The notes under the pieces: model-generated | What the model saw: the letters and a program-made list of their open reading frames with translations, nothing else | The model's database searches: none | What the model was told of the DNA's origin: nothing | Translations under genes and position numbers: made by a program | Assembly (NCBI RefSeq): GCF_902196135.1 | Contig: NZ_CABIKE010000007.1 | Location: 17,435 to 81,434 of the forward strand | Length of the DNA: 64,000 nucleotides | Source: Helicobacter suis | GTDB taxonomy: Bacteria; Campylobacterota; Campylobacteria; Campylobacterales; Helicobacteraceae | Direction of reading: 5' to 3' | Part shown: positions 41,086 to 50,469 of the stretch, one piece after another | How positions within the stretch are numbered: the stretch's first letter is position 1 | Layout of the letters: each line of letters opens with the position of its first letter

Positions 41086-41913
41086 TTAAACTTTCTTTTT
41101 AGAAAGGGCTTTATCAATCACACCTTGGTAAGCTTGGCAGTACTCCATTTTGCTGGTGTCATGTTTTAAAACACCTACGGGGTATTTATCCTCCCTTTCT
41201 TCCGGTGTTAATTCCTCATACTTGCGCTGGCTTACCAAACGAGATTGTATCCAATTAAGGGTTTGTGCTGCCTCGCCCATTTTGTTTTTACGCCCTAAAT
41301 TAATATGACAATTACTGTGTACATCAATAAAACTAAAGCCTTTATGGTTAAAGCCCTCACTTAAAACCCGCTCTAATTTTTTAGGATCTAATACACTCTC
41401 CCTAGCCACAAAAGTTGCCCCTGCTGCCATTGTAATTTGGCATGGATCAAAGTGGTTATCAATATTGCCCCCTTGAGCCGTTACTGTCCACATGCCATTT
41501 GGTGTTGTTGGGGAGGTTTGTGAATTAGTCAGGCCATAGATAAAGTTATTAACTAGCACCAAATTTAGATCAATATTGCGCCTACAGGCATGGATGGTGT
41601 GATTACCCCCAATAGCAAAGCTATCCCCATCGCCTGAAACCACCACCACATGCTTACTTGGATTAGCCATTTTAATACCGGTAGCATAGGCCAAAGCGCG
41701 CCCATGTGTGGTGTGCACGGTATTACAATTCACATAAGAACTCATGCGCCCACTACAGCCAATGCCACTAACAAGGCACACATCATCCATATTCCAGCCC
41801 AAATTATCCATAGCACGGATAATACACTTTAAAATCACCCCATCCCCGCAACCCCAACACCATAAAGTGGGTGTTTTATCTACCCGCAAATATTCATCAT
41901 AATTAAATGCCAT
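41086..41913 (-). CDS. oorB: 2-oxoglutarate:acceptor oxidoreductase, subunit beta
   Basis: Thiamine diphosphate-binding subunit. WCWGCGDGVILK, GIGCSGRMSSYVNCNTVHTTHGRALAYATG and the ThDP/Mg motif GDGDSFAIGGNHTIHACRRN-type segment ending NNFIYGLT are all characteristic. 275 aa is normal. It sits between oorA and oorC; its start directly follows the oorA stop. Confidence 0.96.
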   Translation of the reverse strand: MAFNYDEYLRVDKTPTLWCWGCGDGVILKCIIRAMDNLGWNMDDVCLVSGIGCSGRMSSYVNCNTVHTTHGRALAYATGIKMANPSKHVVVVSGDGDSFAIGGNHTIHACRRNIDLNLVLVNNFIYGLTNSQTSPTTPNGMWTVTAQGGNIDNHFDPCQITMAAGATFVARESVLDPKKLERVLSEGFNHKGFSFIDVHSNCHINLGRKNKMGEAAQTLNWIQSRLVSQRKYEELTPEEREDKYPVGVLKHDTSKMEYCQAYQGVIDKALSKKKV

Positions 41914-43044
41914 CTAAAACTCCTTGATTTTAGAAATAATTTGTCGTGGGGAGATGGGGCGTCCGTTGGCTTGTAGCAAACTATGTACTCTTTTGCCCAT
42001 GCTATGCTCGATCTCGTGTAAATACTGCCCCTTATTAAGCTCCACCACTAAGATTTTATCAAACTTTTTACCCAGTTCCTCTAAGCGCTTTTTAGGGCTA
42101 GGCCATAGAGTTAAAGGCCTAAAAAGGCCTACTTTTTTAGGGTAATTTTCTGCTTGAAGTTCTCTAAGCGCGTCTTTGATAGCTAGAGTAGTTGAGCCAT
42201 AGCCAATAATTAAAATCTCAGCCCCTTCTATGTCTATTTCCTCATTATGGCTTATGGTATCTAACTTAGAATCGATCTTATTAAACAAGCGATCCATAAG
42301 AGCCCCGCCTATTTTAGCATCCTCAGTAGGAAAGCCAATGGGCCCATGGTGAAGCCCTGTAATGTGGTAGCGATAGCCTTGAAAGAAGGGGTTTAAAATA
42401 GCCGGCTCATCTTGGGGTACGCCATAAGGTTGGTATTCTTTAGGATCGCCTTTAAAAACGCGCCGATCCACCACGCTTTTTTGCACTTCCTCTAAATCTG
42501 GCAAACGCACACGGCCATACATATGCCCCACCGTTTCATCTAGCAGTAAAAAAACAGGTGTCATGAGCATTTCAGAGAGATTAAAAGCACGGACAGTTTC
42601 TGTATAGGTTTCCTCTAAATTTCCCGGGGCTAAAGCTACGGCCTTAAAATCCCCGTGAATGGGGTGTTTTAAAAAGTCCACATCGCCTTGTGCTACTCTT
42701 GTTGGCATGCCAGTAGAAGGGCCTGATCGCATCACATCTACAATTACAAGGGGCGTTTCTGTCATGAAAGCATAGCCCATTTGCTCTACCTTAAGAGAAA
42801 TCCCCGGACCTGAACTAGCTGTCATGGATTTAACCCCACTCATGCTAGCCCCTAAAGCTACAGAAATCCCCCCGATTTCATCCTCCATTTGGATAAAATG
42901 CCCTGCATGCGCAGGTAAAAGCGTACTCATGGCATGCATAATATCTGAGCTAGGCGTGATAGGATAGCCCCCAAAAAAGCGACAACCCGCATCAATAGCG
43001 CCCTGTGCAACTAAATCATTGCCATCTGAGATCACCTCTCTCAT
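41914..43044 (-). CDS. oorA: 2-oxoglutarate:acceptor oxidoreductase, subunit alpha
   Basis: Alpha subunit, with the pyruvate/2-oxoacid ferredoxin oxidoreductase domains I and II. AAQGAIDAGCRFFGGYPITPSS-like opening, QMEDEIGGISVALGASMSG and TASSGPGISLKVEQMGYA are diagnostic; the C-terminal domain has EILIIGYGSTTLAIKDAL. 376 aa. Overlaps oorD by 4 bases. Confidence 0.96.
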   Translation of the reverse strand: MREVISDGNDLVAQGAIDAGCRFFGGYPITPSSDIMHAMSTLLPAHAGHFIQMEDEIGGISVALGASMSGVKSMTASSGPGISLKVEQMGYAFMTETPLVIVDVMRSGPSTGMPTRVAQGDVDFLKHPIHGDFKAVALAPGNLEETYTETVRAFNLSEMLMTPVFLLLDETVGHMYGRVRLPDLEEVQKSVVDRRVFKGDPKEYQPYGVPQDEPAILNPFFQGYRYHITGLHHGPIGFPTEDAKIGGALMDRLFNKIDSKLDTISHNEEIDIEGAEILIIGYGSTTLAIKDALRELQAENYPKKVGLFRPLTLWPSPKKRLEELGKKFDKILVVELNKGQYLHEIEHSMGKRVHSLLQANGRPISPRQIISKIKEF

Positions 43045-43382
43045 TTTCCTCTCCCTTCTGCTAAAGCCTCTGCTAAAAGCATGTAATGATTAGCCCGCAC
43101 TTTTTCCCCTCTTAATTCTGCCTCTTTAGACACCTTAGCAAACTTAAAATCTCCCTTTTCAGCTACATAAATGGCAAAATCTGGACAACCCAGCTCACAC
43201 TTATAACAACCAATACAGCTCTCCGGATAAGCCACCTTAGCCACTTTCCCTAAAACATGCGTGGGCTTAACCCCCATTCCTAAAACCCCCGCTGGACACA
43301 CTGATACGCATAGATCGCAGCCTTTACAGCGCTGCTCATTTACCCAAACAGGTACACCCTCAGGCGCTTTCATTTTAGACAT
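43041..43382 (-). CDS. oorD: 2-oxoglutarate:acceptor oxidoreductase, ferredoxin-like subunit delta
   Basis: Carries two 4Fe-4S clusters through CKGCDLCVSVCPAG and CIGCYKCELGCPDF and passes electrons to the acceptor. 113 aa from the ATG at 43382, which has AAGGAG upstream and yields the H. pylori length; the frame could extend 19 codons further without support. First gene of the oorDABC operon, which runs on towards lysA. Confidence 0.95.
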   Translation of the reverse strand: MSKMKAPEGVPVWVNEQRCKGCDLCVSVCPAGVLGMGVKPTHVLGKVAKVAYPESCIGCYKCELGCPDFAIYVAEKGDFKFAKVSKEAELRGEKVRANHYMLLAEALAEGRGK

Positions 43383-43498
43383 CTTAAAACTCCTTGAAAC
43401 CATGATTTTAACCAGAGTAAAACGGCGTGATACTAGCATTAAATTTCTAAATCATAACTAATATAAGGCGCTCTTTTATCATTTTAAATGCACATCTG

Positions 43499-44428
43499 CT
43501 AATAGCTATGGATAGAACGCACATGTTCTTGGTAATATTGGCTAAATTTATGTGTTCCCTCTTTGGTTTTTACAAAGTATAAAAATTTTGTGTTAGCGGG
43601 AAATAAAGCGGCCTTAATGGCCTCTAATCCTACACTGCCAATAGGCACTTTGGGTAATCCCTTATGCTTGTAGGTGTTATAATCGCTAGTATCCTCTAAA
43701 ATACGCGCATGTGTAACTTTTGTGTGGGAATATTTGCCATAATTTAAACTCCCATCCATTTGTAAGGGCATGCCCTTTTTTAAGCGATTAACAATTACCC
43801 CAGAAATTAAAGGCATTTCAGAAGCATTCGCCGCTTCTTTTTGGATAATAGAGGCAATGATGAGGGTTTTTTGCCACTCTTTGACATCATAGCGGCCTAG
43901 TAGTTGTATGCTAAGATTTTGGTAGTATGTGTGGGCATGTTGGAGTAAATAGTGCATTAGATTCTGGGCTGAAATGCCTAAACTAAAGCGGTAGGTATCT
44001 GGAATGATACCCGCTTCTTGATAGGGTGTGTTGTAAGCCTGCTTTAAATCCTCCACCTTTAAATAAAAAATTCGGGCTAAATCGCGGATAAAAAAATAAA
44101 GGGTTTCTCCGGGGATTAGGGTAATGTCTCTATACACAGGCTTAGAAACGCTGAGGGCATGTAAAAAATCCCCTTTTCTAATTTGATTGTGTTCTTTAAT
44201 AGAAATAGCGATATAACCACTCTTGGGTTTTTGCCATATATGCAACCCTTCCATAAGGCGCAAAATCCATAGGTCTAGGGTATTAACTTGTATAGGAATT
44301 ATAGGGGTTGTAGCTTCCAGAGAGATACTTTTTAAATGATAAAAGGCCTTTTTAAGAGGGCCATTTGGCATGTAAACAATGCCACTAGATTTTATCGGTA
44401 TACTAAGATAAAAGAACAACGAAAGCAT
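43499..44428 (-). CDS. mltG: Endolytic murein transglycosylase MltG
   Basis: YceG-like lytic transglycosylase that cuts nascent glycan strands. A LysM-like part precedes the catalytic region, where IIASIIQKEAANASEMPLIS has the catalytic glutamate and VIVNRLKKGMPLQMDGSLNYG, YNTYKHKGLPKVPIGSVG and FVKTKEGTHKFS are the family blocks. The N-terminal membrane segment looks short (LSLFFYLSIPI); hydrophobic codons continue upstream but with no standard start. Its ATG faces that of the AsmA-like gene with one base between. 309 aa. Confidence 0.88.
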   Translation of the reverse strand: MLSLFFYLSIPIKSSGIVYMPNGPLKKAFYHLKSISLEATTPIIPIQVNTLDLWILRLMEGLHIWQKPKSGYIAISIKEHNQIRKGDFLHALSVSKPVYRDITLIPGETLYFFIRDLARIFYLKVEDLKQAYNTPYQEAGIIPDTYRFSLGISAQNLMHYLLQHAHTYYQNLSIQLLGRYDVKEWQKTLIIASIIQKEAANASEMPLISGVIVNRLKKGMPLQMDGSLNYGKYSHTKVTHARILEDTSDYNTYKHKGLPKVPIGSVGLEAIKAALFPANTKFLYFVKTKEGTHKFSQYYQEHVRSIHSY

Positions 44429-44429
44429 T

Positions 44430-47381
44430 ATGATTAAAGCAATCTCTAAGAGGTTTTTACGCCCTCTTTTTTCCCTAATCCTTATCTTTGCACTGCTCTT
44501 AATTACATATATTACTCTAAGAAATGGAATCTATATCTCCTCCATACACATCGGACAGATCAAGCTAGAGCGATTGTATCTAAAACTAGATAATAAGTTT
44601 TTGCTAGACATTGGCATGTTAGATATTGCAGCACTCATCAAGCCTAAAGCCCAAAGGAGAATCCCTAGTATAGAAAAAATTGTACAAGGTATTAGATATG
44701 GGATATGGACACTAGATTATTTTAAGCGCTTATCTATCCAAAAGATTTATATTAACCCCACCACTACCGCCCATGTCTTCTTTGATGGCCACCAATATGA
44801 AGTCTCTTTTCCGGGCATTGAGGGTAAATTTTACCTAGAGGAGCGCCAAAAAATCTATTTAAAAATTTTACAACTAGATCTAGCGCCTTATTTACGAATC
44901 GCAGGGAATGCAGATTATAATAGCCAAACCAAGCAACTTACCTTTAATCTGCAACTCTCGCCACTAGATCACCCTTCTCTTAGAAAATCTAATTTAAAGT
45001 TTTTCATGCAGGGTTTAACAGATTTTAAAACCCTAGCGCTTAAATGCAATAGCAATGCCATTAACCACTTAGATTTTTTAAAACCTTATATACCCGCTAC
45101 CCATAAAGTTTTGCGCACTTGGTTATTTGATAACATCAGATTTTCTAGCTTTAAAATTGAGGATGCTAAACTTTCTCTTAATCTTAAGGATAAACACCTA
45201 CTAAACACCCTATTAGCACAGCTAAGTGTACAGGCCATAGTCCAAAACGCGCGCGTTTCCTTTCACGAAAATCTCCGGCCTATTCTGTCTTCTAAAGTCT
45301 TGCTTGAGTTTAAAGATCAAGTTTTAATGATTACGCCTGAGTACGCGACTTATGAAAACATGGCTTTAGAAGGCTCGCATGTTAATGTTAGCCATTTTGG
45401 AAGCGCTTCTAAATTAGTAGCCAGTATTAAAATTGCCCCTAGAGCCTCTTATCCCCATGTGGAGCGCTTGCTTAAAGCCTATAAAATTCTTTTACCCCTA
45501 AAAAACATGAAATCTCTAATTGGCGCAGATTTATTACTCACACTGCAATTTGTACCTCATGCCCACCCTTTAATTTTTATACAGGGCAGTGTTAGCGTGG
45601 GGGAGGGGGATTTTTTACTCTATGGTGTACCCTTATTTAGCCAGTCTGCTAACATCTTTTTAGACATTAATCCGGAAGGCAAAAATGTTTATATCAACAC
45701 ACAACACACCCGCTACCACAACATGGCCGATATAGATGCGCGTTTGACTTTAGATTTCAAGCACAAATTATTAACCAGTAGCGCCACTATCCATAAAATC
45801 CAGATCAACACCAATAGCGCGATTAACATGCGCGCCTTTAGCCCTTATAGAACCACGATTAATACCCACGCCCCTTCTTTAGAACTAGATATTTTACCCG
45901 ATCTCATCGCTCGAGGGCAATCCTCACAGGCCTTTCAAGATAAAATCCGCCAAATAATTAAAGCCCAAAGCCAAGAAATATTTACTAAAGATGCGATCTA
46001 TGCCAATCAAAATAATTTGCCAAGCCTAAGCTTTAATTTAGACTTCTCTAAAGAGCATAAAATAACATTTAGAATTAATGAGTTAGGGATTGAGGGGGAG
46101 ATGGGCAAGATCTATAGTTTGCGTGTTAAAAATCTAGCCAAACTCATTCCTATTTCTCCACTAGCGCGCTATTTTGCCCTTAAAAAGGGATCACTTAAAA
46201 TTAGCACTAGAGATTTTCACAACTTCCAATTTTTTGGCATAAATTTAAATATTGATTTGCCCTTATACTACCATGATGGCCGTCCCATTAATTCCTTTTC
46301 TCTATTAGGCACTTTTAGAAAAGATAGCGCGGAGATATTTAGCCCCGACGGTGCTTTTATGGCTAAAATTCAAGGAGGCGAAAAAATCGTTTTTATCAAT
46401 GATATTAACTTTAATGTAGATGAGTTTTTAGACTCTAAAGTACCCGTTATTCAAGAGTTGCTCGCTCCAAGCAAATACAAACCCACTAAAGAACAAATCA
46501 GAGCCGAGAAAATTTTTATCCGCTCTAAACAGCACTATGAGAAAATACATAACATTCTCCCAACCGCCACTATTATTAATGCCACTAACACAGTGCTAAC
46601 TTTTAAATCCTTACCTCTAGCCTTAGAAAATTTGCGCTTAGTGATTAGAGACGGGCAGGTTAGCATAGATGGCAGTTACCAACGGGCTATGCTCAATCTT
46701 GATATGATCCATGGCAATATCACGCTAAAGGCCAGTAATTTTAGCGGGGATTATCTTAACATGGCGCTACAAAGCATCACTTCTCAAGATATTATCCAAG
46801 GGGGGTTGTATAATCTTGTTGGGGGCTATAAAGATCGCGTGTTTAATGGAGAATTGCGGCTACAAAATACCACCATTAAAAATCTTAAAGTCTTGCAAAA
46901 GACGGTGAATGTGATTAACACCATTCCCTCTTTGCTTGCATTTAGAGACCCGCGTTTAGGCGCTAATGGTTATGAGATTGCTAAGGGTAAAATTATTTTT
47001 GGTATCAACGCAGGCTATATTGGTTTTGAGCACATAGACCTTATAGGTACAACTCTAGATGTAGATGGCAGTGGGATTTTAGAGTTATCAAACCGCAAAC
47101 TTGACATGTCCTTAAATCTTTCTACAATTAAAGGTTTTGCAAATGTAATTAATAAAATTCCCATTCTTAACTACCTTATTCTAGGTAAAAATAGGAAAAT
47201 CTCTACCCATGTTAATTTAAGCGGCAATTTGGATAATCTGAATGCAAAAGTTACCTTAGGTAAAGATATTGTCCGCGCCCCCTTTAAAATTTTACGGCGT
47301 ATTTTTGCGCCTATAGATATTATCATTAGTGAAATCAAAAAAGGAATGAGAAATGAATCTCCTGGAGTGCCAAAAAAATAA
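44430..47381 (+). CDS. AsmA-like / DUF3971 envelope protein
   Basis: 983 aa with an N-terminal membrane anchor (about residues 11-32, SLILIFALLLITYITL) and a long beta-rich periplasmic body. The C-terminal quarter (LQNTTIKNLKVLQKTVNVINTIPSLLAF...LDMSLNLSTIKGF) matches AsmA_2/DUF3971, proteins that span the periplasm as repeated beta-groove bridges and are linked with phospholipid transport to the outer membrane. That role is inferred. Overlaps the FeoA-like gene by 29 bases. Confidence 0.8.
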   Translation: MIKAISKRFLRPLFSLILIFALLLITYITLRNGIYISSIHIGQIKLERLYLKLDNKFLLDIGMLDIAALIKPKAQRRIPSIEKIVQGIRYGIWTLDYFKRLSIQKIYINPTTTAHVFFDGHQYEVSFPGIEGKFYLEERQKIYLKILQLDLAPYLRIAGNADYNSQTKQLTFNLQLSPLDHPSLRKSNLKFFMQGLTDFKTLALKCNSNAINHLDFLKPYIPATHKVLRTWLFDNIRFSSFKIEDAKLSLNLKDKHLLNTLLAQLSVQAIVQNARVSFHENLRPILSSKVLLEFKDQVLMITPEYATYENMALEGSHVNVSHFGSASKLVASIKIAPRASYPHVERLLKAYKILLPLKNMKSLIGADLLLTLQFVPHAHPLIFIQGSVSVGEGDFLLYGVPLFSQSANIFLDINPEGKNVYINTQHTRYHNMADIDARLTLDFKHKLLTSSATIHKIQINTNSAINMRAFSPYRTTINTHAPSLELDILPDLIARGQSSQAFQDKIRQIIKAQSQEIFTKDAIYANQNNLPSLSFNLDFSKEHKITFRINELGIEGEMGKIYSLRVKNLAKLIPISPLARYFALKKGSLKISTRDFHNFQFFGINLNIDLPLYYHDGRPINSFSLLGTFRKDSAEIFSPDGAFMAKIQGGEKIVFINDINFNVDEFLDSKVPVIQELLAPSKYKPTKEQIRAEKIFIRSKQHYEKIHNILPTATIINATNTVLTFKSLPLALENLRLVIRDGQVSIDGSYQRAMLNLDMIHGNITLKASNFSGDYLNMALQSITSQDIIQGGLYNLVGGYKDRVFNGELRLQNTTIKNLKVLQKTVNVINTIPSLLAFRDPRLGANGYEIAKGKIIFGINAGYIGFEHIDLIGTTLDVDGSGILELSNRKLDMSLNLSTIKGFANVINKIPILNYLILGKNRKISTHVNLSGNLDNLNAKVTLGKDIVRAPFKILRRIFAPIDIIISEIKKGMRNESPGVPKK

Positions 47382-47580
47382 GCGCTATAGGATTGTAGGA
47401 ATCACCACTCAAGACTCCCAACTGAAGAACCGCTTTTTATCTTTTGGGATTATTGTAGGGGAGGAAATAACCCTTTTGCAACACTCCATGAAAAAGGCCA
47501 CCTTTAGTATTGAAATTGGGCATGCACAAATTGCCTTGCGCGCCCATGAAGCCCAGTGTGTTTTGGTTAACCCCTTATGA
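47353..47580 (+). CDS. FeoA-domain protein
   Basis: 75 aa SH3-like protein. YRIVGITTQDSQLKNRFLSFGIIVGEEITLL and HAQIALRAHEAQCVLV follow the FeoA pattern. FeoA helps the FeoB ferrous iron transporter; no feoB is nearby, so the partner must be elsewhere. Start ATG lies inside the AsmA-like gene, and the stop overlaps nth (ATGA). Confidence 0.78.
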   Translation: MNLLECQKNKRYRIVGITTQDSQLKNRFLSFGIIVGEEITLLQHSMKKATFSIEIGHAQIALRAHEAQCVLVNPL

Positions 47581-48203
47581 AAGCAATGATCATTAAAACC
47601 TTGCTTTTAGAGCACTTCAAACAGCCCACTACAGAGCTTATTTATCAAAACCCTTATGAACTACTAGTAGCTGTACTGCTTTCAGCACAATGCACGGATA
47701 AACGAGTCAATGCCACAACCCCTGCTTTTTTTAAGGCCTATCCAGATGTGATGAGTTTAGCTAATGCCTCTTTTGAAGATGTGTATCAATGCATTAAAAG
47801 CATTTCTTATCCTAATAACAAGGCTAAATATTTAATCCAAATGGCACAACAGATCTTGCAAAATTTCAATGGGCAAATCCCAAGAAGCCAAAAAGAGCTT
47901 AAAACCCTAGCCGGTATTGGCCAAAAAAGCGCGAATGTGGTATTATCTGTAGCTTTTAATCAAAATGTACTAGCCGTTGATACCCATGTTTTTAGAGTGT
48001 CGCATCGTTTGGGTTTAACTAAGGCTAAAAATACTTTGCAAACGGAGGCTGATTTGAGCGCTCTATTTAAAGAGGATTTAGGCGCACTCCACCATGCCAT
48101 GATTTTATTTGGGCGTAGAATCTGTAAGGCTATTAAACCCCAATGTTCTATTTGTTTTTTACAAGAATTTTGTTTAAACAAGGCTAATTTCAAATCCCGT
48201 TAA
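47577..48203 (+). CDS. nth: Endonuclease III
   Basis: DNA glycosylase and AP lyase for oxidised pyrimidines. The helix-hairpin-helix LAGIGQKSANVVL contains the catalytic lysine, AVDTHVFRVSHRLGL the catalytic aspartate, and CKAIKPQCSICFLQEFC the 4Fe-4S cluster cysteines (spacing 6-2-5 between them). 208 aa. Overlaps the FeoA-like gene by 4 bases. Confidence 0.96.
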   Translation: MKAMIIKTLLLEHFKQPTTELIYQNPYELLVAVLLSAQCTDKRVNATTPAFFKAYPDVMSLANASFEDVYQCIKSISYPNNKAKYLIQMAQQILQNFNGQIPRSQKELKTLAGIGQKSANVVLSVAFNQNVLAVDTHVFRVSHRLGLTKAKNTLQTEADLSALFKEDLGALHHAMILFGRRICKAIKPQCSICFLQEFCLNKANFKSR

Positions 48204-48273
48204 ACCCTTAATTAGGTAATTGCTGGTATGATAATCCATTTTAAATGGTTATCTCTAAGAAAGGTAAAATTGT

Positions 48274-48711
48274 ATGGATAGCCAAAACAACAATAACAAT
48301 GGTAATAATGGCAATAAAGATGGGGTGAATATCCAGTCTAACCCTACACTGGCAACTTTGACACCGGTTAACCCTAGGCTTAAAAAGCAACCCACTCTTA
48401 ACCCTAGAGAGTTAGAGCTGACAACCTATTTAGAAGAGTTGATCAATGATTATAAAGGGTTATTAGACATGGAAATTACTTTCATGGCCGAGCTTGGTTC
48501 TACTTTTATTCCTTTAAGGGAAGTGTTGCGTTTTGAAAGAGGATCGGTGATTGATTTGCAAAAACCTGCAGGAGAGAGTGTGGATACTTTTGTTAACGGG
48601 CGCGTTATTGGTAAGGGAGAGGTTATGGTGTATGAGAAAAATTTAGCAATCCGCTTAAATGAAGTGTTAGACTCCAATGCTATTGTTTACTACATCGCTA
48701 AGGACTTATAG
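48274..48711 (+). CDS. fliN: Flagellar motor switch protein FliN
   Basis: C-ring component. The C-terminal SpoA domain has MEITFMAELGSTFIPLREVLRF, GSVIDLQKPAGESVDTFVNGRVIGKGEVMVYEKNLAIRL. The N-terminus is a low-complexity Asn-rich tail (residues 4-14) that makes it about 20 residues longer than in H. pylori. 145 aa. AAGG site upstream. The next gene looks like fliO. Confidence 0.95.
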   Translation: MDSQNNNNNGNNGNKDGVNIQSNPTLATLTPVNPRLKKQPTLNPRELELTTYLEELINDYKGLLDMEITFMAELGSTFIPLREVLRFERGSVIDLQKPAGESVDTFVNGRVIGKGEVMVYEKNLAIRLNEVLDSNAIVYYIAKDL

Positions 48712-48719
48712 AAGCGATA

Positions 48720-49526
48720 ATGATCAAAGCGCGCTATCTTTTTGTATGGGTGTTTGTATGCGTAAGCATTGTTGCCAATCCTATTGCTGCAAATCTTAAT
48801 AAACTAGAGCAACTCCAAATTATCCCCACACAAAACGATCAAAAAGGCGTGGCGGTTAATCTACTTTTTAGTAAGCCTCTTAGTCAAACCCCAAAAATTT
48901 CTCCTATGCAAGTGATCACCCTACAAAACATGGATTCTTTTGCCCCTAGATTGGAACATTTTAGCGCCTCCGTTCTTACAGAGCTAGCCATTTATTACCA
49001 AGATAACACCCTTTTTATCGTGCCAAAGAGTACCACTCTTTTCCATGTTAGAGCTAAACTTTCGCAGGATAAACGCTATTTGCGCCTAGAATTTGTCCCT
49101 CTTTTATCTGAACTCACCGATGTAGCGCAAAAATCTCAAGAGCAGACCGCCCCAGCCCCTAAAACTGCGTCGCTTAAAGATTTTGAATGGGATTATTTAT
49201 GGAAAGTAGGGATTGTGATTGGCGCTTTATTGGTGTTATTATGGATACTTAAACGCAAAAGTACCCAGAAATTTCTCTTCCCAAAAGTGGGTCTTGAACC
49301 AAGTGTAACTTTTATAAAACCCCTAGATGCCACCCATAAACTCGTTACTATTGAAGTACGCAACCAGCTATACTTGATTTTATTAAACTCTAACCAAAGC
49401 CTTATTTTAGATAAGATCACGCTAGATTTCCCCAAAAAAGACCCCACATTACTTAAAAAAGAAGCCCTTATGGAAGAAACAAAACAGCGTATCAGAGAAT
49501 CTAAGCTGAAAAGTTCCTATGTCTAG
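48720..49526 (+). CDS. fliO: Probable flagellar export component FliO
   Basis: 268 aa. Signal-like N-terminal segment (FVWVFVCVSIVANP), a periplasmic region of about 130 residues, one membrane span near 158-176 (LWKVGIVIGALLVLLWIL) and a cytoplasmic part with VTFIKPLDATHKLVTIEVRNQLYLILL, the pattern of FliO (a basic segment, then a small beta domain). Gene position after fliN agrees with H. pylori HP0583, which has been called FliO as I recall. FliO helps assemble the FliPQR export gate. Confidence 0.7.
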   Translation: MIKARYLFVWVFVCVSIVANPIAANLNKLEQLQIIPTQNDQKGVAVNLLFSKPLSQTPKISPMQVITLQNMDSFAPRLEHFSASVLTELAIYYQDNTLFIVPKSTTLFHVRAKLSQDKRYLRLEFVPLLSELTDVAQKSQEQTAPAPKTASLKDFEWDYLWKVGIVIGALLVLLWILKRKSTQKFLFPKVGLEPSVTFIKPLDATHKLVTIEVRNQLYLILLNSNQSLILDKITLDFPKKDPTLLKKEALMEETKQRIRESKLKSSYV

Positions 49527-50469
49527 GTCTGTTAGAGCACTAGACAGAGACTTTATAGATAGACGCTCTGATCGTAATTTCTATATCTCTTTATTTATTT
49601 CATGCTTACTCCACTTACTCCTCTGGTGGTTAGTAGAGTACAGCCATCAATTTTTCCACCAACCTAAGCTTGTTAAGCTCAACCCTAGCAATTTATTAGT
49701 ACTCAAACGCGGGCGATCATTAGATCCTAGCAAGCATACACAAGGAGCGCTCAGACCCTCTAGGGCTGCACCCAAACACAGCCAAACCCCCCCAACCCCC
49801 CAAACTCCACCAGCGCCCCCATCTCCGCCCTCTCCTCCTGTAGCACAGCAAAAACCTCAGCCCAGACCCAAACCTCAAAGAGTGGTTGAGCGCAAAAGAC
49901 ACAGAGCCAGCCCGCATAAAAGTACGCGAGTGGCTAGTAGAGAAAGCCATCATAAAGCTTTGCGCAGAGAGCAAAGAGAGGAGCCTAAGAAAACAACCCA
50001 GCAAAAGACCGATGATTTTAACCCTAATAGCTTATCCTTTTTGCCCTCAGAGCAAAATTCAGCCGCGCCACCCCCAACCCCTAGTGAGCGCAGTTATGAA
50101 AACGATAAAGGCATGGATAGCCAAACCCGTAAAGATATTGACGAGCTTTATGGAGAAGAATTTGGGGATTTAGGAACGGCTGAGAAGGATTTTATTAAGA
50201 GTAATTTAAGTGAAATTGGGCGCATTACTCAAAAATACCTAGAATATCCCAGTGCAGCCGGATATTTAGGGCAAGACGGTGTAGATGCGGTAGAGTTTTA
50301 TCTCCACCCTAATGGTGATATTACCGGGCTTAAAATCATTGAACCCTCCGGTTATAAGCTCTTAGATGATAATACGCTTAAAACTATCACCATTGCTTAT
50401 AAAGACTACCCGCGCCCAAGAACTACAACTCTAATCCGTATCCGTGTGCGCTATTTTATTTACCGCTAA
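49519..50469 (+). CDS. tonB: TonB energy-transducing protein
   Basis: 316 aa. Cytoplasmic Arg/Asp-rich start, one membrane span (about 24-42, FYISLFISCLLHLLLWWLV) that contacts ExbB/ExbD, a Pro-rich linker (TPPTPQTPPAPPSPPSPP) with Lys/Arg-Pro runs to cross the periplasm, and a C-terminal TonB domain (YLEYPSAAGYLGQDGVDAVEF; GYKLLDDNTLKTI). Drives metal and haem uptake through outer membrane receptors. Coding C7 and C6 runs lie in the Pro region. Overlaps pyrC by one base and fliO by 8. Confidence 0.9.
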   Translation: MSRSVRALDRDFIDRRSDRNFYISLFISCLLHLLLWWLVEYSHQFFHQPKLVKLNPSNLLVLKRGRSLDPSKHTQGALRPSRAAPKHSQTPPTPQTPPAPPSPPSPPVAQQKPQPRPKPQRVVERKRHRASPHKSTRVASRESHHKALRREQREEPKKTTQQKTDDFNPNSLSFLPSEQNSAAPPPTPSERSYENDKGMDSQTRKDIDELYGEEFGDLGTAEKDFIKSNLSEIGRITQKYLEYPSAAGYLGQDGVDAVEFYLHPNGDITGLKIIEPSGYKLLDDNTLKTITIAYKDYPRPRTTTLIRIRVRYFIYR

